A stretch of DNA of 64,000 nt from Psoroptes ovis (lineage: Eukaryota > Arthropoda > Arachnida > Sarcoptiformes > Psoroptidae): positions 62,001 to 126,000 of the forward strand of contig PQWQ01000031.1 in assembly GCA_002943765.1 (NCBI GenBank), written 5' to 3'. How positions within the stretch are numbered: position 1 is the stretch's first letter; every line of letters starts with the position of its first letter. Below, one piece after another: positions 49,004 to 59,519 of the stretch. The position numbers and the translations under genes are program-made. Under the pieces are notes generated by a model. That model saw nothing but the letters and a program-made list of their open reading frames with translations, was not told the DNA's origin and did not search any database.

Positions 49004-49434
49004 ATAATCATCAATCGAGTTCCTCAAACCGAAATCCAGCCAAAAATTGCTCTGTCATCAATTCATTTTGGTTCACGACATACATTTTTGACACAAACGA
49101 TTCATCAAAATCAGTTTTTTCGGGTCGAAAAATTCATAATCAATCAGCCCACGATTAGATATCGATAAATCGACCAGAAACCAGGCCCGAATCTATGTTT
49201 GACCAAACAAATTAAAAAAAGAATAATTATTAATCAATCAGTATGTTTGATCAGTGATTTAATTGTTTTAATTAATCAGTAAATCATTTTGCATTCAAAG
49301 CAAATATTTGAGATACACAGAAATATAATGTGCTAATTGATGATGTACATACTGTATATTGAGAAACGAAGAGAGAACAAATTTGTACGAAAAAAAAAAA
49401 AATTTGAGAGAATCAAAATATTTCATATTATTAC

Positions 49435-49520
49435 TAGGTTGTTGTCCGAAAAGTTTTGGCCAATTTTCATGCAACAATTCTATGATGATAAAGCCGAATG
49501 AACTTTTCGGACAACCTAAA
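49435..49520 (-). repeat. Mariner-end miniature element, common type
   Basis: TAGGTTGTTGTCCGAAAAGT (GTT repeated in the end) ... GAACTTTTCGGACAACCTAA. Confidence 0.85.
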
Positions 49521-49694
49521 TATATTTGAAAATATCAACACAGCAACAGAAACAGACAGAAAACAACTGACAAACAACTTTCACTATTTTTTTTTCTAAT
49601 ACAAAAGCATTTGTACATTTGATTTACTAATTTGGTTTCCTGTTTTTTACGGCCATCATCATCATCATCATTTGCCATCATCATAAGCAACAGC

Positions 49695-49713
49695 AGAGAG
49701 AGAGAGAGAGAGA
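49695..49713. repeat. AG dinucleotide microsatellite
   Basis: A run of about nine AG units upstream of the doubtful gene at 49945. Confidence 0.8.
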
Positions 49714-49944
49714 GTATCTCATAATCCAGTTTTCAAACATTATTTTTCGAATCATTTCCTTGATTTAAAAAAATTATAGTCTTTCTCGTGTGTTTGTACA
49801 TTTGTATTTGTGTATAGTTTTGTAAAACTTACCAATTTGTCTATTTTACTTGACAGAAGAAATCATCTGTTTAGCAATTCGAACGTTTTTTGCTTTAAAT
49901 TATCACCGAAATCATTCGAATTTGATCGGCCCCGGTAGAAAAAT

Positions 49945-50364
49945 ATGGACGAAATACCTGACGTTTATTATGGCTTTTTGGTGCCCGAAATCGCCGAAGA
50001 AGTTTCAGATATGATCACCAACAATAATTGCTTCGATGATGAAGAATTGAAATCTTCGAATCATCAATGTCTTAGTTCAACATCGACATCTTCGATGGAT
50101 ACAGAGTCATTGATCATGGTGAATAATGGCGATGATCATCATTTAGATTGCGACCAGCATCAAGCTATAGCCCCAGCAGCATCAACACCAACGACATCGG
50201 CACCAAGAATTAAACATCATCATCATCATCATAATCAGAGTGAATCACAATTTTTTGATTTTATATTTTTCTTTTGTTCATTATTAGATTTTTTCATTGT
50301 ACAACCAATGAATTATTTTACATGCGAAGAAAATGTATCTAGTCTACCCTTCTTTTTCAGTTAA
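49945..50364 (+). CDS. Doubtful small gene, unknown protein
   Basis: An open frame of 139 codons from an ATG, not recognised. The first ~40 residues (MDEIPDVYYGFLVPEIAEEV...) look protein-like, with non-repetitive codons. They are followed by Ser/Thr-rich and His-rich low-complexity sequence and a Phe-rich hydrophobic end (DFIFFFCSLLDFFIVQ) that may be non-coding read-through into an intron or 3' UTR. It may be an entire short protein or the first exon of a gene whose other exons were not found; no plus-strand partner exon was seen before 51 kb. Confidence 0.35.
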   Translation: MDEIPDVYYGFLVPEIAEEVSDMITNNNCFDDEELKSSNHQCLSSTSTSSMDTESLIMVNNGDDHHLDCDQHQAIAPAASTPTTSAPRIKHHHHHHNQSESQFFDFIFFFCSLLDFFIVQPMNYFTCEENVSSLPFFFS

Positions 50365-51066
50365 ATATTGTTTTGTTGTTTTTGTTGATTTTAAATGATT
50401 TCTAACAGGTTAAAACCTTGTTTTTTTTTCAATGTATTGCAAGGTTGTTGTCCGAAAAGTTTTTGCCAATTTTTCCAATCATTTTCAATGGATATAACCT
50501 GACGAAAACTTTTGGGACAATCTAATATTCTCATGTGTGTTAATTTGATATTTGATTGATTATTAATTGTTCAAAATTGTTCAAATTTAATAATAATAAA
50601 GTTTAATTGTTTTTCTTAATTCAAATTGAGATTGACCATTAATTGGTCGTTTTGTTTGCTTGTCGCGAACGTCTTAAATTCAAAAATCGTTTAATATTTT
50701 TATAGAATCATACAAATAGATGGTGTAACCAGTTCTATATATTATTTGTACAACAATCAATATTAGCATAAATCGTGAAAGCATAATTTTTACACAATCA
50801 AACATTGCATTGATAATGATTGTATTTCAATTATTTTTATTTCCATTAAACACAAATCGGTAATAATATAAGTAAGGCTATTGAAATAATTTCGAAACAA
50901 TAACAAAAAAAAAAAAAAAACAACATATAGCACCAATAATATGATTCAACTAATTTGAAATGATTTTTTGTTTTTTCAATGACAGCCATTATCAACGACA
51001 TTAATTTGTCTGGAAAAATTTATTCAAATGTCTGAAATTGACATTTATCTCCATTGATTCAATCGT
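50365..51066. other. Intergenic region with one miniature element
   Basis: 3' side of both neighbours. Contains a mariner-end element at 50441 and an A-run near 50909. Nothing else gene-like was seen. Confidence 0.55.
50441..50526. repeat. Mariner-end miniature element, hairpin type
   Basis: AAGGTTGTTGTCCGAAAAGT ... GAAAACTTTTGGGACAATCT, with the interior TTTTCAATGGATATAACC. Confidence 0.8.
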
Positions 51067-52126
51067 TCAAAATGGATAAAACGATGAAGGACTATTGCAA
51101 ATGATATTGCCAAAATTGGCTCCAATATCATATTCGGTGAACATTATATTAAAACTTTTAATCAAATCCAATCCAAGTTTATCCGATGCTAATTGCACGG
51201 CTTCTCGATTAATATCCCAACATTCCATAGTTACGGCATCGAAACCAGTGAATTTTTGCAACGCATTATACATTAATGCTTCAGCAATTTCGATGGTTGT
51301 TGCATACAAAGGTTGTGGCATTATTGTCGATGATAAATTTGATCGTCGAAATATCCCGTAGCCCATACATTTACCTGACAATATATCACGGGCCATAATC
51401 CCTACTGAGCTTGATTCAGCATTCGAATATTGAATGAATTGTGCTCGATTTTGGCCACAAATTTGTTCATCATATGCAATTACATCGGGTAAATTGTAAA
51501 CTAATGGAAGAAATATGGAAAATTATCAAAATGAATTGGACTAATCATAAATAAATGAATTAATTACCATTGATCCATTCAAAATCACAATATTCATGAT
51601 ATTTATTCAACATGAATAGTTGGGGATAACCCGTGTATTGTATTAGTTTACGTGAAGGTATCACAGCGAAACCAGATTTTTCACGATATTTCGCAACATT
51701 TTTAGCTGATGCCAATATTGAACAATTACGATTCGAGCAATGTTGAATACAACGTGTCCACAGCAGATTACCAATACCGAATCGTCGATATATCGGAGCG
51801 ATCGTATATTCACCAAATGTTGCACATTTTGAATTCATATTGAAACCACTGCAAACACCGATTACTTTGCCTTTGAATAAAAAAAGAATTGGAGGGTCTC
51901 AAATGTTGTTTTCACTGCAATAAATTAATCGAAAAAAAAACTTTAATAAACCCTTACCCTTATCAATATCTTCGGCTACATGTATACAATTATGATCGAT
52001 TTTCATCATTGTCACATTGATTTGATCACCAAGAACAATATTTGCATCATGACACAGCTGTAGAATGTCATCATTATCGTATAGATTCATAGCACGAATA
52101 ATAATGTTCGGAGTATCGGCTGGCAT
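51067..52126 (-). CDS. GNAT-family N-acyltransferase, two-domain type (paralogue 1)
   Basis: Exons 52126-51958, 51870-51568, 51500-51067; 301 aa. Members of this superfamily move an acyl group from CoA to an amine; the substrate cannot be told here. Seen: beta strands of a GNAT fold, the acyl-CoA pyrophosphate-binding loop in APIYRRFGIGNLLW (the R/Q-x-x-G-x-G/A pattern as RRFGIG), and a second, C-terminal GNAT-like half (MPQPLYATTIEIAEALM to the end) as in the Acetyltransf_18-type arthropod and nematode proteins. Introns of 87 and 67 bp. Same strand and plan as the gene at 54122-55225, with the CRAL-TRIO gene between them. Confidence 0.82.
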
Positions 52127-52857
52127 TGTTTGATATTTCGTTCGATTATTATTTCAAATCAAACACAAACACAAACACAAATCAATCAATTCACAAATCA
52201 ATTCGCAATTCAATTAACACCTTTGAAAATTCGGGTCTAATCATCCGGACCGAATGAACAATCAGAAATTATTCTGTCTCTTTCTGGTCCAAAGCAAAGT
52301 GATTCAAGTCCGAATTGAATCCAAGCGATGATAAAAGTTGAAAATTTGCAAAAATTCCATTGAGAAGAATCCGAAAAATAATTACATGGCATATGCATTG
52401 CTGTTTCCACGATCCATACGATATCTCAAAATTCATGAATAATCATCATTGTCCTTGATCTGGTTTCGAATCATTTTTCACACTGGCAATTCATTCATTA
52501 TACTAAAACATATGACAATGGTATCACTGTGTTGTTGTTGTTGTCATTAGATGAATATTATCATGTTCATGGTACACATAGGTACTGAGAAACTAAATGA
52601 AAATATGATCATTTTGATGATCATCATTTCGCCACATTTCTATATATGATAAATGTATTTACTGATTGCCTAACGACCAAAATCGTTGAATGAAATTACA
52701 ATGACAACCGGACAACTGGAATTTGTAAAAATTTCTGTGGAAAAAACTTGGACCCGAAAATGTATTCAAATTCATTTATTCAAAATGGATAATAATTCAT
52801 TTATTTTCTATGAATACCAATTGATTTGTCTTCATTTTTTTTTTCATTTCAAATAAT
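52127..52857. other. Intergenic region, no feature seen
   Basis: Between the paralogue 1 start and the CRAL-TRIO gene stop, both minus strand. No miniature elements; a short TGATCATTTTGATGATCA palindrome lies near 52605-52622. Confidence 0.5.
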
Positions 52858-53803
52858 TCACTTTAAATAATTTCGAAGATAATCCAATTTTTCATAATCC
52901 TTCGGGCTGAAATTGGCTTCATTCACTTTAATAAATTCAATCGAAGGTAATACTTGATCATTCGGTAATCGACGCCATTCATCATTGTCATCATTGCTTT
53001 CATTGTTTTCCAATAGAAATGATGGCAATTGGCCGGGTTCAATGAAATTACTTAATGTTTTTCGATTAGTCATATGAAAAAATTTCCGATCATCTTCAGG
53101 CAGCCATGTTTGTACAAGTTTAAACAAGTATTGTAATAAAAATGGCAGCTGATGAATGATGATTGCATCGAATAATTTTGGATAATATTTCGAAAATGAT
53201 GTTACAATAAATTTAAGTAAATCCATGTCGACATTCGACATGCCGATATCGGTACAATCAATTACTAATGTTACACCTGTGTATAAATAATGAAGAAAAT
53301 AATTTTCATAGGTTAAAGGTTATAGAATTTTTTGCAAAATTTTATTATCTCTAACCTTTACCATCACAATCGCGATCAATTTGTTCAATTTGATAAATAA
53401 AAAATCGTTTCAACACCGGATTCCATTCATTTGTTTTACAATGAATATTGGCACGAAAATACAAGACTATAGCTCCGCTTCGATCACGTCCATGGCGAAA
53501 TATGTAACCACTTTGATAATATTCGGCTGGAAAATCTACGGCTGAGAGGTGATTAACATTTTCATTTTTACGCCATTTTAATGCATTATTCAGCAATTCA
53601 TATGAATGATCTGGATTCAATTTACATTCCAATATAAATCGTTGAATTTGCCAATCATTTCTCTTTAATTCTTCAATATCTTCGGGTTCGTATTCATCAG
53701 GATTATCATTGACAGTTTTTAAAATACGATTTCTTAGCTCCAAAACTAGCTGCGAATCTAATGTTTTCAATTGTTGCAATGCACTGATTGGTGGTGCAGG
53801 CAT
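52858..53803 (-). CDS. CRAL-TRIO (Sec14-like) lipid-binding protein
   Basis: Exons 53803-53362 and 53276-52858; 286 aa. CRAL-TRIO proteins bind and move small hydrophobic molecules such as phosphoinositides, tocopherol or retinoids. Seen: an N-terminal helical CRAL-TRIO_N part with IQRFILECKLN and LLNNALKWRK (about 50-80), then the lipid-binding fold with YIFRHGRDRSGAIVLYFRAN, the strand VTLVIDCTDIGMSNVDMD and the PKLFDAIIIHQLPFLLQYLF helix lining the pocket. The charged C-terminal gate region is less conserved. It resembles the CRAL-TRIO part of MOSPD2 or alpha-tocopherol-transfer-like proteins but has no MSP domain and no membrane anchor. The ligand is not inferable. Confidence 0.88.
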
Positions 53804-54121
53804 TTCTATTTTTTTGTCGAACTAAATTTCAAATAATTTGACAATTAATCACCTTATAAATGACTTGTCATTTATAAATAAATGAATCACTTTTATTAAT
53901 TTATGTGGTTAAAATTTGGTGTTGATTTTCAATGTGAAATACAGTCGAACACACTCAGTCAGGGTCATTTAATCGATCATTTATTATTTTTAAGTTTTAA
54001 TTCAGAGTTTTCAAGTTGATTTTCGTAGTTTTTAATGTGATTTCATATGGGAAAATGACGAAATTGAATTTTAAAACTACGAATTAAAACTTGAAATTTT
54101 TTATTTCAAAAATTTCTTTTT
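53804..54121. other. Intergenic region with a ~120 bp palindromic element
   Basis: Short region between the CRAL-TRIO start and the paralogue 2 stop. Most of its 3' part is the fourth copy of the palindromic family. Confidence 0.6.
53986..54105. repeat. ~120 bp palindromic miniature element, copy 4 (degenerate)
   Basis: TTTTAAGTTTTAATTCAGAG ... AAACTACGAATTAAAACTTG. The outermost ACAGG/CCTGT ends of the other copies are lost. Confidence 0.75.
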
Positions 54122-55225
54122 TTAAATAGAAAAATCCGGTGAAAATACAGCATAAATTGATCGATAATCAATTTGATTTGAAAGTGAAAATTTTGTAAAA
54201 ATTCGTTCACATCTTTCATGTTCATCGAGGCCATATTTCGAGGCTAAACACAGCGAATATTCATTTGTATCGATAGCATTCCATACCAGACCATAGGAAT
54301 CGATTGACTCGGACTCCATTTCGAACAAATTTTCAATTAACACCTCGCCTAGGGCAGAATTGTCAGCATACACTGGTCCTAAATATAGCCGCTTGGTTTT
54401 GCAATGTTGTCGTATACAACCATAACCTATGTATGTGTGTTGTAAATGGAAAAATTTAGATCAAACAAACAAACAAAAAATAAATGAATGAAAAAAACTA
54501 TAACCTTGAATCGTAGAATCATCGTCGTTGTTCGTATGATTATGAATAATTAAACACCAACAACGATATGATGAATTATGAAATATAAATTTCAACAGTT
54601 CAGCTCTTGATTCATTGAATATTTTCTTGTCATATTCAATGATTCGCCGATGATATTTGTTCAAATTTTCCAAATTTTTTATTTGAATTATTTCGAAATT
54701 CACATTATTCAGGCTGCCATACAATTTTTTATGACTTACGGGTGAATGGAAACTAGGTTTGCCTACGAATGTAACCATTGAAACCATTTCTTTCAATCGA
54801 AAATCATATTTAGTCATATATTTTTGCAGCATATCAGGTACTGCATATAGGCCAATATTCATTTCATTGTCAATACTTGTCATACATTTTTCAAATAATG
54901 CTGACCCAATACCTATGGAACGATATTGTCGCCGGACACCATACAATCCTATGAAATGTGTTTGATGTGTAATTAATGGCGCACCGCAAACACCAATGAT
55001 TTTTCCCGAATCTAAATCAATAGCCACAAAAAATGATTGCGGATCATGGCGGAAAAATGCCGCAATGGTTGAAGGACAATCAAAATTATCATAATTATCA
55101 TCAAAACATTCGATAGCTTCATCAATCGATCGTTCCGTAGGCATTTGGCAAATTTTTATTCGTAAACATTTTCCTTCATTGTTTTCGTTGTTATTGTCGA
55201 TGATTTTCACCACCAAATCGTCCAT
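54122..55225 (-). CDS. GNAT-family N-acyltransferase, two-domain type (paralogue 2)
   Basis: Exons 55225-54505 and 54426-54122; 341 aa. Same plan as the gene at 51067-52126: an N-terminal GNAT half with substrate strand IIGVCGAPL, the acyl-CoA loop RRQYRSIGIGSALFEKC (RSIGIG), then a C-terminal half beginning GCIRQHCKTKRLYLGPVYAD. The two proteins are clearly diverged in sequence and their introns differ (one here, two there), so the duplication is old. Substrate unknown. Confidence 0.82.
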
Positions 55226-55964
55226 TTTAGGTCTATAATTATTTCCACATAAATAAATTAATGAATTAATAAATTAATTAATCTAAAATGACATCAATTT
55301 TCATAGCAGAAAAAAAACAAATGAACAATGACCTAATTTTCTATTAATATAAATATTTTGTTTCTATGATTATTAATTTAGTAAATAAATAAAAGCCAAA
55401 AAGCAAAAATGTATTAGTTGTTGTCCGTAAAGTTCTGGCCGAATTTCATCAAGCAACTCTATTGTGATTAAACCGAATGAACTTTTCGGACAACCTAAAT
55501 ATTTTAAAATGTGTTTGCAATTTAAAAATGTGATATTTGATAGTAAAATATGCGATAGAAAATCATTTTCTTTTGATGCCGATTTGTCCTAATTTTTTTC
55601 TCAAGAAAAAAATTCATAAAGTTGAACGAAATTCATTGTGTGATTAGACAAATTAAATCAATGATAAATCATCACTAGCTTTTGATTTACGAGGTATAAA
55701 CCTCATTTTTTAAAGTAAATTCTAAGCACAATAAATGAAATGAAATAAAGCACGATGACAGTTCAAGATTTTATAAGCAAAAAATGTAAAGAGTATTTAA
55801 GATATTTCATAAGAAAATTCGAAAATTTTTTCTTAAGAATTATTCGAAAAATCTTCGTATAAAAACCATTGGAGACAATATGCAATTCGTTAATTAATTA
55901 AAGTGTGAATTGCAGCAAGAATTTTTCAAAAAATCTTTAAGAAATCATTGTCATTTCGACGACA
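55226..55964. other. Divergent intergenic region with one miniature element
   Basis: 5' flanks of the acyltransferase (-) and the CUB protein (+). Contains the mariner-end copy at 55414. No gene-like frame. Confidence 0.55.
55414..55499 (-). repeat. Mariner-end miniature element, common type
   Basis: TTAGTTGTTGTCCGTAAAGT ... GAACTTTTCGGACAACCTAA. Confidence 0.85.
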
Positions 55965-57437
55965 ATGTTTCCATTAACATTATCGTTGAACAATGAACAT
56001 TTTAATCAACAAATGAAATATTCATCGGTCAGATATACGGATCGTCAGTTCCCATTACGATGGTCTAAAGCCTCGAATACATTATCGACCAATGGACCCT
56101 ATTTGATTCTTTTATTTTTTCTATTTATTTCAATCGATTATCAATCGATAATGGTACATTCCAGTGAGTACATCATTTCATTGTATTTTCATGATGAATT
56201 TTGATCAATTTGATTCGGCAGTCGGGACCCTGCTGCATGCTGGACCATCATGTATTATCAGACCACAATCAAGACTATTGAATGGTGCCGATCGTTTCTT
56301 GCTGGTTGATTATACACAAGTAAAACATCGTGGTATTTGTTATTCATCATTACTTTGTAAACAAAAAGGTGGTGTTGCCATCGGTAAATGTGGTATTGGG
56401 AATTCGTGTTGTGTTTGTAAGTACTAACTTGATATGAAAAATTGTAAGGACTATAGATTATCTTCATCTTTGAACAAAATCTTTGATCAGTTCCGCAAAC
56501 TTGTAACAGTATTTCCGTACGAAATTCAACATATTTCACAAGTCCCGATTATCCATCATTAATCAATGTGACCAGTTATAATAAAAATATTGAGCCATTT
56601 AATACGAATAATGATGATTATAATAATGATCATGGTGGTGATAATGATCATCATCAATCATTTAATCATTTAATAAATGATCATCATCATCATCATCATC
56701 AACAATCATTAATCAATAATAATGAATGTTCAATAACCATTCATAGAATGCCAGGAATATATCCAATTTGTCAAATAAGGTTAATACCTTGAAAAAAAAT
56801 TAATAAATTGATAGTCATAATAATCAATCAATCATTTTTATACTTAATCAATCAATAGGCTTGATATTATTGAATATGAAATTGAAGGCTATAACCATTA
56901 CCATCATCATTATAATCATAATCATAATTATCAACAACACCAACATAATCACCATAATCAATCGATTTCACAATTTTTTGATAAAAATGGTGGCGCTGGT
57001 GGTGGTTGCCGTTATAAATATGATAACATATCATCATCATCGAATGTGAATGAAATGAATGCGTTGGATTGGATTACAGTCAAAGCTATAAATCATGATA
57101 ATATCGATATTATTGAACCAATATGTCCATCATCGAAAGTAGGACAATTTGGTTAGTATATATTTTTGGTAGTCATTGATAATCAAATGAACATAAATAA
57201 ATTGTTTTTTAATTATTCATTTATTCAAACACATACACAGTGATGATAAATGTACAAAAACATTTTGGACCATTTTATTTGACCGTACATACTGGGTCAT
57301 GGTCATCCGAAAGAGGTGGTGGTGGTGGTCGTCGTCGTTGGAATATTTTAATCAATCAAATTGAATGTAATCGTTTTAATCAAAATAATGAAAATGAAAC
57401 AAGAATATTAACAAACATGAATACAATCGATACGTGA
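55965..57437 (+). CDS. Secreted or anchored CUB-domain protein
   Basis: Five exons: 55965-56163, 56222-56416, 56491-56779, 56859-57151, 57241-57437; 390 aa, phases consistent. Residues ~45-60 (PYLILLFFLFIS) form a signal peptide or anchor preceded by an unusually long N-terminal extension; a second ATG (about residue 17) would give a more normal signal. After it comes a small Cys-rich segment (GGVAIGKCGIGNSCCV), then a CUB-like domain (STYFTSPDYPS, ICQIRLDIIEYEIEG, HFGPFYLTVHTG). Long His/Asn-rich loops interrupt the CUB. This plan, Cys-rich leader plus CUB, is common in arthropod secreted proteins of unknown function. It is intact, and convergent with the two-helix protein gene. Confidence 0.8.
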
Positions 57438-57833
57438 TTGGTGGTGAACGAAATTAGCAAAATTAAACCAGTCAAAAGCCATTTATATAGTCCAAGGGTG
57501 ACTTTCAAAGCAAACAAGCTGTTTAATCACATCATTTTGAACACTAATCACAAGCATTTTTTTTAACTAAACACACATAGAAGTTTGTACATAAATCATG
57601 TCGATGTCATACGGATTATTACAAATTATTCACGTACACTAAATTTGGTGATTGGTTTTTTAAGGTCATTTTTTTACAATTTTTTTTGACCATTAGTCAT
57701 TAGTTTAACATAATAATGATAAAAATGTAAATAATACAAATAAAATGATTAAGGTTTATTATCATATTCATTTATCAATATATGTACAATGGAAATCTTG
57801 AGGCCAAAATTTTCATTTTTGAAAATTTTGAAT
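57438..57833. other. Convergent 3' intergenic region
   Basis: Holds AATAAA (57740-57745) for the CUB gene. No repeats from the two families. Confidence 0.5.
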
Positions 57834-58739
57834 TCAAATAGTCATATCTTTGGCCAACTGTCCACATTTTAATCTTTGTTGTTGTTGCTGATTCAGATGT
57901 CCTGTGGGTTGTTGCAAATGTTGCTGGCACTTATTGTTACGAGACCAAAATTTGAATTTATTTTTTTGTTCAGAATTTTTAGTCGTTGAATTATTATTGT
58001 CATTGAGTCTATAGATTTTATGATTAGTATCATCAATTTTAATCACAGTAATTGCAGCATTGGTTGTTGTTTGATGTTCAGTAGGCTTAGATATAATTGG
58101 ATCCTGTATTTTTCGTTTTGCTAATTGTTCCGAATACATTTGATCAAATGAACGATTCATTAGTTCATAATTCGATTTACGTGCATTACAATATACACGA
58201 TAGGAATAATATGCATAAATACTGCTGATCGTGATCGATACGATTAAAATCACGGCTATCAATAATATGAATCCGAAAGCTAATGGGATAAATTCAATAA
58301 ATTTGAAATAAAATCAATGAAATTTGTCTGCATTTAATTAGCGAAAATGGCTGCCGATTGACGTCATCGGGTCTCCGATGACCGATCACGTTTTTCAAAA
58401 ATTTTCAAGGGTCTGAAAAATTTCAAAAATTCAAAATTCTAGGTACTTACGGGCAAAATTGGCCACATTTACCAGATGGGCTTTTGCACGATTATCACTG
58501 TGGCTATTAGTATTCAGATCAGATAATTTTGCTGATGATAATCGCTGATGATGATTATCTTGTTGATCATTCATGTCCAAAACATTTCTTCTTTTATTTA
58601 AAATTTCATACAAAGTAAATACGAACAATATGGATGATAATATTGTCAATGTAAGCGCCAAACGACATGCAATGATGGCCAGCCGTAGATTTTTCGGTGA
58701 TTTTCCCAATGAATATGAATACAATGATATGAAACGCAT
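57834..58739 (-). CDS. Small membrane protein with two predicted helices, unknown function
   Basis: Exons 58739-58451 and 58279-57834; 244 aa. Not recognised. Helix 1 (about residues 19-45, LALTLTILSSILFVFTLYEI) and helix 2 (about 98-120, FGFILLIAVILIVSITISSI) are separated by a Ser/Asn/His-rich loop. The C-terminal ~125 residues are Asn/Gln/Lys-rich and probably cytoplasmic. The splice (NFA-P-FGF) restores one continuous helix at the intron, which supports the model. The second helix is followed by an aromatic/basic stretch (YAYYSYRVYCNARK). Confidence 0.72.
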
Positions 58740-59519
58740 TGTTTTGTATTTGAAAATTTGAATTATTCATGAATAGATTAAAAGTTGATCAATGAAAATT
58801 AGAATTAAATAAGAACCCATAAAGTCATGGAAGCAGCAATGGTTTTTGGCAATAATTTGACATTTCAAAATAAAAAAGAATCGTTGAAGCGCAACAAAAC
58901 ATGGCATTCAATGATGGCTCCCACCATATTAGTGATGATCAGCAAATAATTATTTTATTAACGACACCCAAAATAATAATTCAATTTATTCAAGGTTGTC
59001 CGTAAAGTTTTGGCCGATTTTCATGAACAACTCTATCGAGATTAAGCCGAATGAACTTTTCGGACAACAACCTAATAAAATCAAAACTATTTAAAGAGAA
59101 AATGAATTTTTATTTTGGCTGCTGCTGTCAGTTTTGTTGTTGTTTTGAGTATTTGATTCAATTCAATTCAATTCGATTGGCCAGCAACAGCAGCAGATCA
59201 TTTTTGAACATCATCATCCACCAACAGCAATAACCATCCATATGTGTGTAAAGACAAGCCCAAAATATTGTCCTTGTCGAAAGTGAAAAATCAATTATTT
59301 CTACGATCATCTCTCGAATAATAATAAAGATTTCAATGAACGTCTTAAGAAAATTTTGGAGAAAAAATTAAATTACTTAAAGAAAGTGAAACTTGGAATA
59401 AATCCTACACTCGAAATGATCATTGAATCTCACTGAAATATGAATTTAAAACGAAAATTTCTTTTATTTAATTCAATTTTCTTACATTTTTTATTTGAAA
59501 TTTCTTAAATTTTTTTGAA
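58740..59519. other. Intergenic region with one miniature element
   Basis: 5' flank of the two-helix protein gene and 3' flank of TSR1. Mariner-end copy at 58992; several ATTCA and CAGCAG runs near 59160-59195. Confidence 0.55.
58992..59076 (-). repeat. Mariner-end miniature element, common type
   Basis: AAGGTTGTCCGTAAAGTTTT ... GAACTTTTCGGACAACAACC. Confidence 0.85.

Larger units (their letters stand above)
48041..49944. other. Divergent intergenic region rich in miniature elements
   Basis: 5' flank of the phospholipase and of the doubtful gene at 49945. Four mariner-end elements (48192, 48613, 48920, 49435), an AG microsatellite (about 49695-49713) and GAGA runs near 48537. No other gene-like frame. 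Confidence 0.6.
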
